DNA of 64,000 bases, from assembly GCA_002344125.1 (NCBI GenBank), contig DDTQ01000006.1, positions 249,652-313,651 on the forward strand. Reading direction: 5' to 3'. Origin of the DNA: Ignavibacteria bacterium UBA2360. GTDB lineage: Bacteria; Bacteroidota; Ignavibacteria; Tepidaquicellales; OLB5. The stretch's first letter is position 1; the number at the start of each line of letters is the position of its first letter. Shown here one piece after another: positions 19,944 through 27,229 of this stretch. The translations under genes and the position numbers were made by a program. A model generated the notes under the pieces. That model saw only the letters and a list, made by a program, of their open reading frames with translations, was not told the origin of the DNA and did not search any database.

Positions 19944-20363
19944 ATGAATAGATTTAATCTGAAATATAACGTAAAGATCATGGAAGAACGCAGGAGGAAA
20001 CTGCGTAATAACATGACACATGCTGAAGTTATATTATGGAATTGTATCAGAAGAAAGCAAATTCATGCAGTTAGATTCAGGCGGCAATTCAGCATTAGAG
20101 AGTTTATTGTAGATTTTTATTCACCTGAGTTATTACTTATAATAGAAGTTGACGGACCTACTCACTTTACTGATGAAGAAATTGAATACGATAGATATCG
20201 GCAATGTGAATTGGAAAGCTTAGGACTTTCGTTTCTTAGAATTCGAAATGAAGACATATACAAAAACATTGATGGGGTAGTTAAAGCAATTTCGCTGCAA
20301 GTAGAAAGTATTTTAATTCTAAAAAAGACCCCCTCTTTGTCTCCCCCTGTCAGGGGGAGATAA
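19944..20363 (+). CDS. DUF559 endonuclease-domain protein in a repeat-bounded cassette
   Basis: The 139-residue protein is a typical stand-alone DUF559 protein, related to very short patch repair and restriction-type PD-(D/E)xK nucleases. It shows RRKLRNNMTHAEVILWNCIRRKQ, FRRQFSIREFIVDFYSPELLLIIEVDGPTH and FLRIRNEDIYKN. The FIVDFY...IIEVDG segment carries the expected acidic catalytic residues. The last residues (KKTPSLSPPVRGR) are encoded by the right-hand repeat. The gene is enclosed by imperfect inverted repeats at 19861-19936 and 20321-20368, suggesting that it spreads with them. Cellular role unknown. Confidence 0.85.
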   Translation: MNRFNLKYNVKIMEERRRKLRNNMTHAEVILWNCIRRKQIHAVRFRRQFSIREFIVDFYSPELLLIIEVDGPTHFTDEEIEYDRYRQCELESLGLSFLRIRNEDIYKNIDGVVKAISLQVESILILKKTPSLSPPVRGR

Positions 20364-20368
20364 AAGCA
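20321..20368. repeat. Right inverted repeat of the DUF559 cassette
   Basis: The block AAAAAAGACCCCC...CTCCCCCTGTCAGGGGGAG...AAAAGCA is the reverse complement, with gaps, of 19861-19936. It contains its own perfect hairpin (CTCCCCCTG/CAGGGGGAG). It overlaps the last codons of the DUF559 gene. Confidence 0.7.
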
Positions 20369-20420
20369 AAAGATCAATCATGAGTACAGTAATATTCTGT
20401 AACTAATTAAACTTAAAACC

Positions 20421-20957
20421 ATGAAAACCATAATAACCTTAGCTTTAATAATTATATCATCCAATACACTTACCCAAAATATACAAAAGTACAGTTTAAC
20501 CGTCACGGCAGGTGCATTTTTCCCGTTGGGCACTCTGGATAACAGGATAACCAGCGGATACAATATTGGTTTGGATTTAGAAGTGAGAAACAGAGGACTC
20601 GCTGTGTATCTCAATTCGAAGATCAATTTTGTTAAAGAAAATTCGAGCACAAGAGAGTTCTTTTCTGGAAGTAATGATGATACACGCGCCTACAATTTAA
20701 TTGAGATAAATGCCGGCCCTAGATTTTTAATTGGTAATATGAAAGAATTGTATGTAAATATCGATCTTGGATTCGGGCTTTATACAGGTTCGTATTTGAA
20801 AGAAGTACTATGGGGGCCACAAGTTGGTGCAGGCTTCAACTATCCCGTAACATCGAAACTCACAATAGTAATTAACAGCAGGCTTAACGTAATTGGGTTT
20901 GATGAGGGACTGCTATATATAGGACTTCATTCAGGTCTGCAATACACGTTTGAATAG
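20421..20957 (+). CDS. Small outer-membrane beta-barrel protein, unknown function
   Basis: The 178-residue protein has a short signal peptide (MKTIITLALIIISSNTLTQN) and then alternating amphipathic strands rich in aromatic and glycine residues (YSLTVTAGAFFPLG, YNIGLDLEVRN, YVNIDLGFGLYTG, LHSGLQYTF). The terminal F/E and strand pattern suggest an 8-stranded OmpA/OmpX-like barrel. I recognise no specific family. It stands alone and is followed at 20977-21001 by a perfect palindrome centred on CCCCCTTT/AAAGGGGG. Confidence 0.65.
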   Translation: MKTIITLALIIISSNTLTQNIQKYSLTVTAGAFFPLGTLDNRITSGYNIGLDLEVRNRGLAVYLNSKINFVKENSSTREFFSGSNDDTRAYNLIEINAGPRFLIGNMKELYVNIDLGFGLYTGSYLKEVLWGPQVGAGFNYPVTSKLTIVINSRLNVIGFDEGLLYIGLHSGLQYTFE

Positions 20958-20976
20958 TTTGGTAAGTACATGTTTC

Positions 20977-21001
20977 TAATCCCCCTTTTAAAGGGGGATT
21001 A
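20977..21001. repeat. 25-bp perfect palindrome after the barrel gene
   Basis: Arms of 12 nt (TAATCCCCCTTT/AAAGGGGGATTA) flank a single T. It could work as a terminator for the gene ending at 20957. The CCCCCT core resembles the repeats bounding the DUF559 gene. Confidence 0.65.
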
Positions 21002-21083
21002 TATCTTGAAAAATTCATAAACTGAAAATCTAACCTGATTTGTATCCATCAATGATTGACGATGGGGATTTTGATAATGCTGC

Positions 21084-21428
21084 TTACGGGTTATCCGGAA
21101 ATGCGCCTTCTTCCCATACATGGAAATTCATACCAAAGGGATCGCTGAACATAATTGAATGCTCGTTATACTCCTGCGTAATTTCACAGCCTTCGGCAAG
21201 TAGAGTCTCTTTAGCTTCAGCTAAATTATCGGTTTTGAATTCAAAAAATACCGAGCCGATCCCCTCCGGGTTATTTTCAAACACAAAATTTATGCCGTCT
21301 TTGTTTAAGTAAGCGTCAGTTCCGCGCTCATCAACAAAATCCATACCAAGTACGCGTTTATAAAAATCCACTGCCTTTGCATGTTCACCCACCTGAATTG
21401 CGATATATGGTGAAAATTCAAATTTCAT
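21084..21428 (-). CDS. Glyoxalase/bleomycin-resistance (VOC) family protein
   Basis: This single-domain VOC protein (114 residues from the ATG) has the two beta-alpha-beta-beta-beta modules: SPYIAIQVGEHAKAVDFYKRVLGMDF and VFFEFKTDNLAEAKETLLAEG...FSDPFGMNFHVWEE. VOC proteins bind a metal and act as lyases, dioxygenases or resistance proteins, and the substrate is not evident. I start it at the ATG at 21428 because GGAGG lies 8 nt upstream; a TTG six codons earlier is also open. It is transcribed towards the barrel gene and stands alone. Confidence 0.87.
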   Translation of the reverse strand: MKFEFSPYIAIQVGEHAKAVDFYKRVLGMDFVDERGTDAYLNKDGINFVFENNPEGIGSVFFEFKTDNLAEAKETLLAEGCEITQEYNEHSIMFSDPFGMNFHVWEEGAFPDNP

Positions 21429-21537
21429 TTTGCCTGCCTCCTGCAATATTCCCCTAAGAAACCCTTAACAGGCTTCCATTGGTTGTAAATATTAATTATT
21501 AATTCCTTAAATTTACAGATTAATTTATTAAAAAAGT

Positions 21538-22506
21538 ATGTCACATATAAAAACAAAGTTTGGATTTATTGTACTTTTTCTCCTTATATTTAGCGCAGTA
21601 CTTTTTGCTCAGCCGTATGATGGTTTTCTGCTGCAGGAGGGAACCTACGTAGTGCCGGTTGACGGCGAGCGCGCAAAAGAGCTTCTAAAGACGGAGGATG
21701 AATACACGGCAATATTAAGCAGGTTTGACCTTATGAGCAAAACCGGCTCCAAAAGTGATACGGTGAAATTACAGGATTACCTTATTAAAGCCGCTTCTAC
21801 TGTTAAAAAGTGGGATGAATCATCAATACAAGATCTGAAGGAAAATGTTGAAGCTGTAAGTAAAAAGATAAGAGACTTAGGACTCAAGATCAAAATGCCG
21901 GAAAGGATTGAAATAATACTCTCGGATATGTCCAATGAAGGCGGCGCGGCGGGTTATACCCGCTCTAACTATATTGTACTTCCTGATGGTAAAATTGCCC
22001 CCGGCACGTTCATTCACGAGCTTTTCCATGTATTTTCAAGGTACGATAAACAAATGAGCGAAAAGGTGTATAACACCATTGGTTTTAAAAAGTGCAATGA
22101 AGTACCTTACCCGCCTGAGATTTCGGATTTAAGGATATCAAATCCCGATGCGCCGTTTAACGATTTTTACATCACCGTAAACTATAATGATGCGCCTGTT
22201 GATGTAATGCTGATACTGTTTTCAGGCAGGGAATACACAGGCGGCAGCTTTTTTGGGTACATGCAGCTTGGTTTGATGGCAGTGGAAGGGGAGAGCGGCA
22301 ATAAAAAAGTGATCTACCGCGATGGTAAACCACTTATATTAAAACTCAAAGAAGTAAAAGGCTTTTATGAGCAAACGGGCAAGAACACAAGTTACAATAT
22401 CCACGCCGAAGAACTCTCAGCCGACCATTTTGTTATGCTGCTTGATAAGCAGCACGGCATGCCGAATCCGGAAATAATTGAGGCGATGAAACAGATAATG
22501 CAGTGA
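21538..22506 (+). CDS. Putative secreted HExxH zinc metallopeptidase
   Basis: A signal peptide (FIVLFLLIFSAVLFAQ) shows export. The zinc-binding motif HELFH occupies residues 160-164 within GTFIHELFHVFSR. A third ligand may come from the later AEELSADHF segment. The 322-residue protein has an N-terminal helical region and a C-terminal region I cannot assign. I do not recognise a named peptidase family, so protease activity is inferred from the motif alone. It is convergent with the following outer-membrane gene, with 2 bp between the two stops. Confidence 0.7.
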   Translation: MSHIKTKFGFIVLFLLIFSAVLFAQPYDGFLLQEGTYVVPVDGERAKELLKTEDEYTAILSRFDLMSKTGSKSDTVKLQDYLIKAASTVKKWDESSIQDLKENVEAVSKKIRDLGLKIKMPERIEIILSDMSNEGGAAGYTRSNYIVLPDGKIAPGTFIHELFHVFSRYDKQMSEKVYNTIGFKKCNEVPYPPEISDLRISNPDAPFNDFYITVNYNDAPVDVMLILFSGREYTGGSFFGYMQLGLMAVEGESGNKKVIYRDGKPLILKLKEVKGFYEQTGKNTSYNIHAEELSADHFVMLLDKQHGMPNPEIIEAMKQIMQ

Positions 22507-22508
22507 AG

Positions 22509-23636
22509 CTAAAAATTAAAAACCAGGGCAGTATTCACCATAAACAGTTTTATTATACCGGGTGATATATGACTATCCAAAACTGATAAAGAGAGATCTG
22601 CATTTTTAAGTTTATATGTGAATCCGGCGGTTAAAAAATATTGTGTGAAATCTCCTTCTCTTCCGGGAAAGCCAACTACATCGCTATGAAAATCTCTGAT
22701 ATCAAAAGACGTAAAGAAACCTGTTCTTAGGGTCAGCTTCTCGTTCAAAAAATACTCAAATCCAAAGTTTACATCATTTTTATCCAGGTGACCTGTCATC
22801 TCCGATGTTCTCTGGAAATTATAGTCAAAAGCCAGGCTGAGCCTGTTGTTCAATGTTAAAAAATTAACTCCTGCTGATATTTTGTAGGGATATCTTGCGA
22901 CAAATTTGAAATAAGGAGAAATTGTATTGTCGTCCGATGACTTAATATCAGATTTAAATCCCGGTGTAAACGTCAATCCTGCTGAAAAAGTTTTAACCGG
23001 TCTGTAATATAAACCAACTTGCACATTTAGTCTTTCGAACGAATTGGTGACTTCATGCGGAACCTCAGGTTCTATAATTGTTGTAACTCCTGTTATATTA
23101 TTCCTGTACAAATTATAATGGACGTTTACGCCAAAACCGAACTTTTCAAAGTGTACAATAACCGGCAATGCTATTGAATGAATATTCAGATTATATGTAA
23201 ACTCATTGCTTGAAGCAAAATTCGCTGCAAAATCGTATTTAACATTATTCGTATTGCTGTATAAAAGTCCCGCCGAAATGTATTTGTTGATATTTACCGC
23301 AAAACCTCCGGAAAAACTATTCGGTTTATGCTTCAGCTCATAGCCATTTGGGCCATAAGCATTAGTGTATGTAACCCGGTTGTTTGTTTTGAAAGAGTAT
23401 TGCAGAAATGCTGTAAATTTACTTTTAAGTTTTACAGCAGCGGGATTAAGAAATACTGCAGAAAAATCGTTTTCACTTCCAATGCCGCTATTTGCCTTAC
23501 CTGTATTTGATCCATTAAGGTAATTGTTGGAATAAAAATCACTGGATGGGCTAAGAACAAAATCATCAATTTCTCTACCTGATTGAGAAAAAAGAATAGT
23601 TGAAAAAGTTAATAATATAAAAAGGAATGTCTTCAT
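22509..23636 (-). CDS. FadL/OmpP1-like outer-membrane barrel protein (paralogue 2)
   Basis: After a signal peptide (MKTFLFILLTFSTILFSQ) the protein has the start typical of OMPP1/FadL/TodX-like porins: a glycine- and serine-rich segment then the AVFLNPAAVKLKSKF turn. About 14 amphipathic strands follow and it ends in F. These proteins take up hydrophobic compounds or act as T9SS PorV-like barrels. The ATG at 23636 is chosen; a TTG three codons upstream overlaps the previous stop. It is a tandem paralogue of the gene at 23642-24748 (shared NPAA turn, GAKxSGIGE-like start, VLDSHIS near the C-terminus), so the pair arose by duplication. Confidence 0.75.
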   Translation of the reverse strand: MKTFLFILLTFSTILFSQSGREIDDFVLSPSSDFYSNNYLNGSNTGKANSGIGSENDFSAVFLNPAAVKLKSKFTAFLQYSFKTNNRVTYTNAYGPNGYELKHKPNSFSGGFAVNINKYISAGLLYSNTNNVKYDFAANFASSNEFTYNLNIHSIALPVIVHFEKFGFGVNVHYNLYRNNITGVTTIIEPEVPHEVTNSFERLNVQVGLYYRPVKTFSAGLTFTPGFKSDIKSSDDNTISPYFKFVARYPYKISAGVNFLTLNNRLSLAFDYNFQRTSEMTGHLDKNDVNFGFEYFLNEKLTLRTGFFTSFDIRDFHSDVVGFPGREGDFTQYFLTAGFTYKLKNADLSLSVLDSHISPGIIKLFMVNTALVFNF

Positions 23637-23641
23637 ATTTT

Positions 23642-24748
23642 TCAAAAGTTTAATGAAAGTCCGCAGTTTATAAAAGTATATTTTAATGTTGCAGATGAAA
23701 TATGGCTATCCATTACTGCCAGAGTGAAAACAGCGATATCTGATTTGACACTTGCGCCTGCAGTAAGAAAAAGCTGACTGAATGATTCCACGCTGTTACC
23801 GTAATTTGTATTCAGGTCCCTGGGATCCGGTGTGTTGAAAAATCCTCCTCTAACAGTCCAGTATTTATTGAGTGGATATTGAATGCCGAAATTAAACCAA
23901 TGCTGATCAAGTTGTCCTTTAAGTTGTGATCCATTAATAAATTTATAATCAGCTGCAAAACTAAGTTTATTTTGCGGTATGGTATATGAAATTCCGGTCC
24001 CAATCTGCATAGGGAGTATAACATCTGTTTGTTCATCCATTTGTGGATTAAGATCACTATAATATTTTGCTTTACCTTTAACTTCAGGTCTGAATTTTAT
24101 CCCTAAATTCAATCCGTTAACAATTTCGAATAAAATACCAGCATCAGCATTAAACCTGTCAAACTTGATCACCATTTTATCATTGTGAAAATCGAAGAAT
24201 CTTCTGTGTAATGTGTAGTTAAATGCAATCCCGAAACGGAAATTCTTATATTTATACACCACAGGTACAGAAAAATTATGGGTGTTATAACCGTCAATTG
24301 CCTCATATCTGCCTATTTCCTGACCAAATTCATTTGTCATTATAATCACACCCAGGTCTAAATCAAAGCTTAATGGATTACTGTATAATATTCCAACATT
24401 AATATGTTTATTTATTTTGTATCCAATCGCAGCAGCACCGGAAAGTGCATTCTGCTTTAAATAGATATCATTGAGTCCAAGAGATGTAAGCCAAGGCTGC
24501 TTTGTCTTATAAGTATATTGAAAACTTAACTGGTATTTTTTCTCAATTTCAAAGGCCGCGGGATTCAGCGCGGTAGATGATATATCTCCAACTTCACCTA
24601 TCCCGGTTCTTCCTTTGCCTGAAGATACCGCATCAAGATGGTTATCAGAATAGAAATACCAGTACGGGTTGATCAATGGATCGTAATATTGTGAATATAA
24701 TGTGAAAGAGAATAATAGAGCTGTTAAAGCTATGATGTTTTTCTTCAT
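23642..24748 (-). CDS. FadL/OmpP1-like outer-membrane barrel protein (paralogue 1)
   Basis: This is the first gene of a tandem pair of outer-membrane barrels. It has a signal peptide (MKKNIIALTALLFSFTLYSQ), the segment SSGKGRTGIGEVGDISSTALNPAAFE and many alternating strands. It ends ...SATLKYTFINCGLSLNF with a terminal phenylalanine, as expected for a BAM-inserted barrel. The VMDSHIS segment matches VLDSHIS in the next gene. I start it at the ATG at 24748; a TTG at 24757 is also in frame. A striking 17-bp inverted repeat lies in the 124 bp upstream. Function is unknown beyond the fold. Confidence 0.75.
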   Translation of the reverse strand: MKKNIIALTALLFSFTLYSQYYDPLINPYWYFYSDNHLDAVSSGKGRTGIGEVGDISSTALNPAAFEIEKKYQLSFQYTYKTKQPWLTSLGLNDIYLKQNALSGAAAIGYKINKHINVGILYSNPLSFDLDLGVIIMTNEFGQEIGRYEAIDGYNTHNFSVPVVYKYKNFRFGIAFNYTLHRRFFDFHNDKMVIKFDRFNADAGILFEIVNGLNLGIKFRPEVKGKAKYYSDLNPQMDEQTDVILPMQIGTGISYTIPQNKLSFAADYKFINGSQLKGQLDQHWFNFGIQYPLNKYWTVRGGFFNTPDPRDLNTNYGNSVESFSQLFLTAGASVKSDIAVFTLAVMDSHISSATLKYTFINCGLSLNF

Positions 24749-24790
24749 TGTGTTCAAGGTAAATTAGTTAAGAATTAAAACTTGCAATAT

Positions 24791-24858
24791 ACTAAACTAA
24801 CAATTTATTTCAATCAATAAAATGATTTACGTCAGTTTTTATAAATTGTTAGTTTAGT
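24791..24858. promoter_or_regulatory. 17-bp perfect inverted repeat, 34-nt spacer
   Basis: ACTAAACTAACAATTTA (24791-24807) and its exact reverse complement (24842-24858) flank a 34-nt AT-rich spacer. It lies between the stop of the NTF2-like gene and the start of the barrel pair, both on the minus strand. The lack of a T-run and the long loop argue against a simple terminator. It could be a regulator site or a remnant of a miniature element. Confidence 0.6.
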
Positions 24859-24872
24859 GTAAATAATCGTGG

Positions 24873-25316
24873 TTATTTCTTCACATTTCCGTCAAAAACG
24901 CTGTGACTTATCCATTGCCATTTATCGCCGGTATTCTGCCAAACGCTTAGATTGTTCACATACTTTCCCTTTTCCTCTTCGGTCATTTCCAGATTTTCGG
25001 AAAATGTAAGCTTATAGCTGATTACGATGTTTGTACCTGCATCGTTATGGGTAACCACTATATCTGAAAAATGGTAGTATTTAAATGTAATTGATTTAAT
25101 GTAATCAATTGCGACTGTGCGTGATTTCGGCCCATCGGCGTGCATTGATTGGAATCCGGCGGCTATAAGACCCTCAAGTGTGTTCCAGTCCTTATCCTTC
25201 ACGGTTTGGAACAAACCCCGCTCCATTGTTTCACCCGCTGCCTTTAGGTCGTCCTGTGAATATGATGATGTAGCCAAAAGAAAAACTAAGCCAAAGATCA
25301 AAAGTAATGATTTCAT
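24873..25316 (-). CDS. Exported SnoaL/DUF4440-like (NTF2 fold) protein
   Basis: The 147-residue protein has a signal peptide (MKSLLLIFGLVFLLATSSYSQ) and then one NTF2-like domain: a helix (LKAAGETMERGLFQTVKDKDWNTLEGLIA), the typical FQSMHADGPKSRTVAIDYI turn and a curved sheet ending WQNTGDKWQWISHSVF. Members of this fold are small enzymes or ligand-binding proteins, and the function here cannot be stated. An AAGGAG-like ribosome site precedes the ATG. It lies alone between a repeat block and the 17-bp inverted repeat. Confidence 0.75.
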   Translation of the reverse strand: MKSLLLIFGLVFLLATSSYSQDDLKAAGETMERGLFQTVKDKDWNTLEGLIAAGFQSMHADGPKSRTVAIDYIKSITFKYYHFSDIVVTHNDAGTNIVISYKLTFSENLEMTEEEKGKYVNNLSVWQNTGDKWQWISHSVFDGNVKK

Positions 25317-25416
25317 TTGTAGCTGCTCCTTCTATGTTGGATTTATGGATGAAAAACTTTTAGTATAATGAATGTTTCGTTAGCAAATATTCTATTACCA
25401 AGCTCACAAACGTAAA

Positions 25417-25603
25417 CTCTGCGAGGAACGAAGTGACGCGGCAGTCTCGTAATTTACACCCTTCGACAGGCTCAGGGTGAGGCTCTATAAGATTGCTTTA
25501 CATCGCTTTCAAATGTACAAGCTCTGCGAGGAACGAAGTGACGCGGCAGTCTCGCAATTTACTCCCTTCGACAGGCTCAGGGTGAGGCAGAGTTAGATTG
25601 CTT
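25417..25603. repeat. Two 82-bp direct repeats, each with hairpins
   Basis: Copies at 25417-25498 and 25522-25603 begin CTCTGCGAGGAACG and end GATTGCTT. They differ at only a handful of positions, most of them in one 7-bp block. Each contains the hairpin-forming words GCGAGGAACGAAGTGACGC and CCCTTCGACAGGCTCAGGG. The remaining bases of the 25317-25628 spacer show no gene. Confidence 0.85.
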
Positions 25604-25628
25604 AGACTTCGGCTCGCAAATTATGTCT

Positions 25629-27002
25629 TTACTTCCTATAACTTATCTTCCTTGGCACTGTGAACTGCCTGATACCGTCAATCGAACCGATATATCCGTA
25701 ACCGCTCTGCTTCACGCCGACCCATGGGGTACCGCTTACAGAGCCGATTCCCTGATTAACGCCAATCATACCTGACTCGATCTTCCGCGCAATTGCCAAA
25801 CCCTTTTTCTTGTTCTTCGTCCACACTGTAGCGCCAAGCCCAAATGGTGAATCATTGGCTAATTTTACGGCTTCATCTTCAGTTTTGACTTTCTGTATAG
25901 CAACCACGGGACCGAAGGTCTCTTCATTCATTATCCTGTGTTTATGCGAGAGGTTTGTGAGCAGGGTAGGTTCCATAAAGAATCCCTTATTGCCCTTTGG
26001 TGCTTTTCCTCCGGTAACAAGCTTCGCGCCCTTTTTAACTGCTTCTTTTACCTGTGAAAGTACATTGGCTCTTTGTCTTTCACTCACAAGCGGGCCCATG
26101 TGAACGCTTTCATCATAACCGCTGCCGTACTTGAAGTTCTTGACTCCGTTTGCAACGAGTGTTGTGAATTTATCCGCGGCTTTTTCCTGGACATATATTC
26201 TTTCAACTGAAACACAAACCTGCCCCGTGTTGCGCAATGAGCCGTTTACGGCGAAGTTAGCGGCTTTTTCAAGATCAGCGTCGTTAAGCACTATCATGGG
26301 ATCCTTGCCGCCAAGTTCCAACACAATGCGTTTAAGTTTATCGCCCGCAGCTTTCATAATTATTTTACCTACGGCTTGTGAACCAACAAAGGCTATCATA
26401 TCAATATTGCTGTGTATGAGATAATTACCAACTTCATCTGCGCCCTGAACAAGGTTAATAACTCCCTTAGGTAAATGTTTATTGAAAATATCAAAGATCG
26501 CTTTACCCGTCAGCGGTACCATTTCAGATGGTTTGAATACAACGGTATTACCGGCTATCAGAGCAGGGGAGAGCAATGATTCAGGCATACTTACCGGGAA
26601 GTTCCACGGTGTAATTATTGCACAAACACCCAATGGAGTGCGGTGCAGTTCCGTCCGCAGGTTTTCTTCCTGCAGGTTTTCAACGGCAAGCGCGGTTTTA
26701 GCCTGTTCGATGGTTTCCCTGATGCCGTAAGCAACAGCGTGGGTTTCACCCACGGCAGATTTATAAAGCTTGCCCATTTCATCGGTAATTATTCTGCCGA
26801 TCTTTTCTTTCTGCTTAACAAAATCCTTAGCGCAGGCTTCAAGCATTTTGCTCCGCTGTGCCAGCGAAAGAGCCGCCCATTTTTTCTGCGCCGCTCTTGC
26901 GTTTGCTACTGCCTTATCAATTTCTTTTTCAGTGGAACATTTTACCTTTTTGATAAGCTTCCCGGTTGCAGGATTGATGTTGTTGATGTATTTTAATTTC
27001 AT
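25629..27002 (-). CDS. NAD(P)+-dependent succinate-semialdehyde dehydrogenase-like ALDH
   Basis: The 457-residue enzyme belongs to the GabD/Sad-like branch of aldehyde dehydrogenases, which usually lacks the first 20-30 residues of longer ALDHs, as here. Key motifs: ITPWNFPVSMPESLLSPALIAGN (cofactor site), LELGGKDPMIVL (catalytic Glu), NTGQVCVSVER (catalytic Cys) and EETFGPVVAI. The likely reaction is succinate semialdehyde to succinate, but other short aldehydes are possible. It is not close to the other ALDH in the window at 8147-9637. A hairpin (ATTCCCGC/GCGGGAAT, 27011-27030) lies just upstream of the ATG. Confidence 0.9.
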   Translation of the reverse strand: MKLKYINNINPATGKLIKKVKCSTEKEIDKAVANARAAQKKWAALSLAQRSKMLEACAKDFVKQKEKIGRIITDEMGKLYKSAVGETHAVAYGIRETIEQAKTALAVENLQEENLRTELHRTPLGVCAIITPWNFPVSMPESLLSPALIAGNTVVFKPSEMVPLTGKAIFDIFNKHLPKGVINLVQGADEVGNYLIHSNIDMIAFVGSQAVGKIIMKAAGDKLKRIVLELGGKDPMIVLNDADLEKAANFAVNGSLRNTGQVCVSVERIYVQEKAADKFTTLVANGVKNFKYGSGYDESVHMGPLVSERQRANVLSQVKEAVKKGAKLVTGGKAPKGNKGFFMEPTLLTNLSHKHRIMNEETFGPVVAIQKVKTEDEAVKLANDSPFGLGATVWTKNKKKGLAIARKIESGMIGVNQGIGSVSGTPWVGVKQSGYGYIGSIDGIRQFTVPRKISYRK

Positions 27003-27229
27003 TTTTATCCTATTCCCGCGGAGGCGGGAATCTCTATTATTAATTTATAATATTTTCTTATTTTAAAGCTGCAATTCTGTATATAAATATGAACTTCATT
27101 AAAACTGCAAAGCCCTTCGACTCCCACGCCGTAGGCGGGCACTGCGCTCATTGACTCAGCATGTTCAATAAGGCAGGCAGGGCGATGAGAAATCTACTTA
27201 TTGAGTTCTAAATTAGTGTTTCTAAAAAC
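27003..27229. repeat. Intergenic hairpin repeats
   Basis: The palindrome at 27011-27030 (ATTCCCGC..GCGGGAAT) belongs to the same family as those near 34441-34466 and 34800-34826. A second block at about 27113-27185 contains CCCTTCGACTCCCACGCC and related GC-rich words like those in the 25.4-25.6 kb repeats. No gene is visible. Confidence 0.65.

Noticed and set aside
19769..19951. 60-codon open frame upstream of the DUF559 gene
   Set aside because: It translates the tandem repeat (SKNWRK twice) and overlaps the start of the real gene.
22509..24748. The barrel pair as T9SS PorV
   Set aside because: The NPAA turn is shared by FadL-type proteins generally, and no PorV-specific segment could be confirmed by eye.
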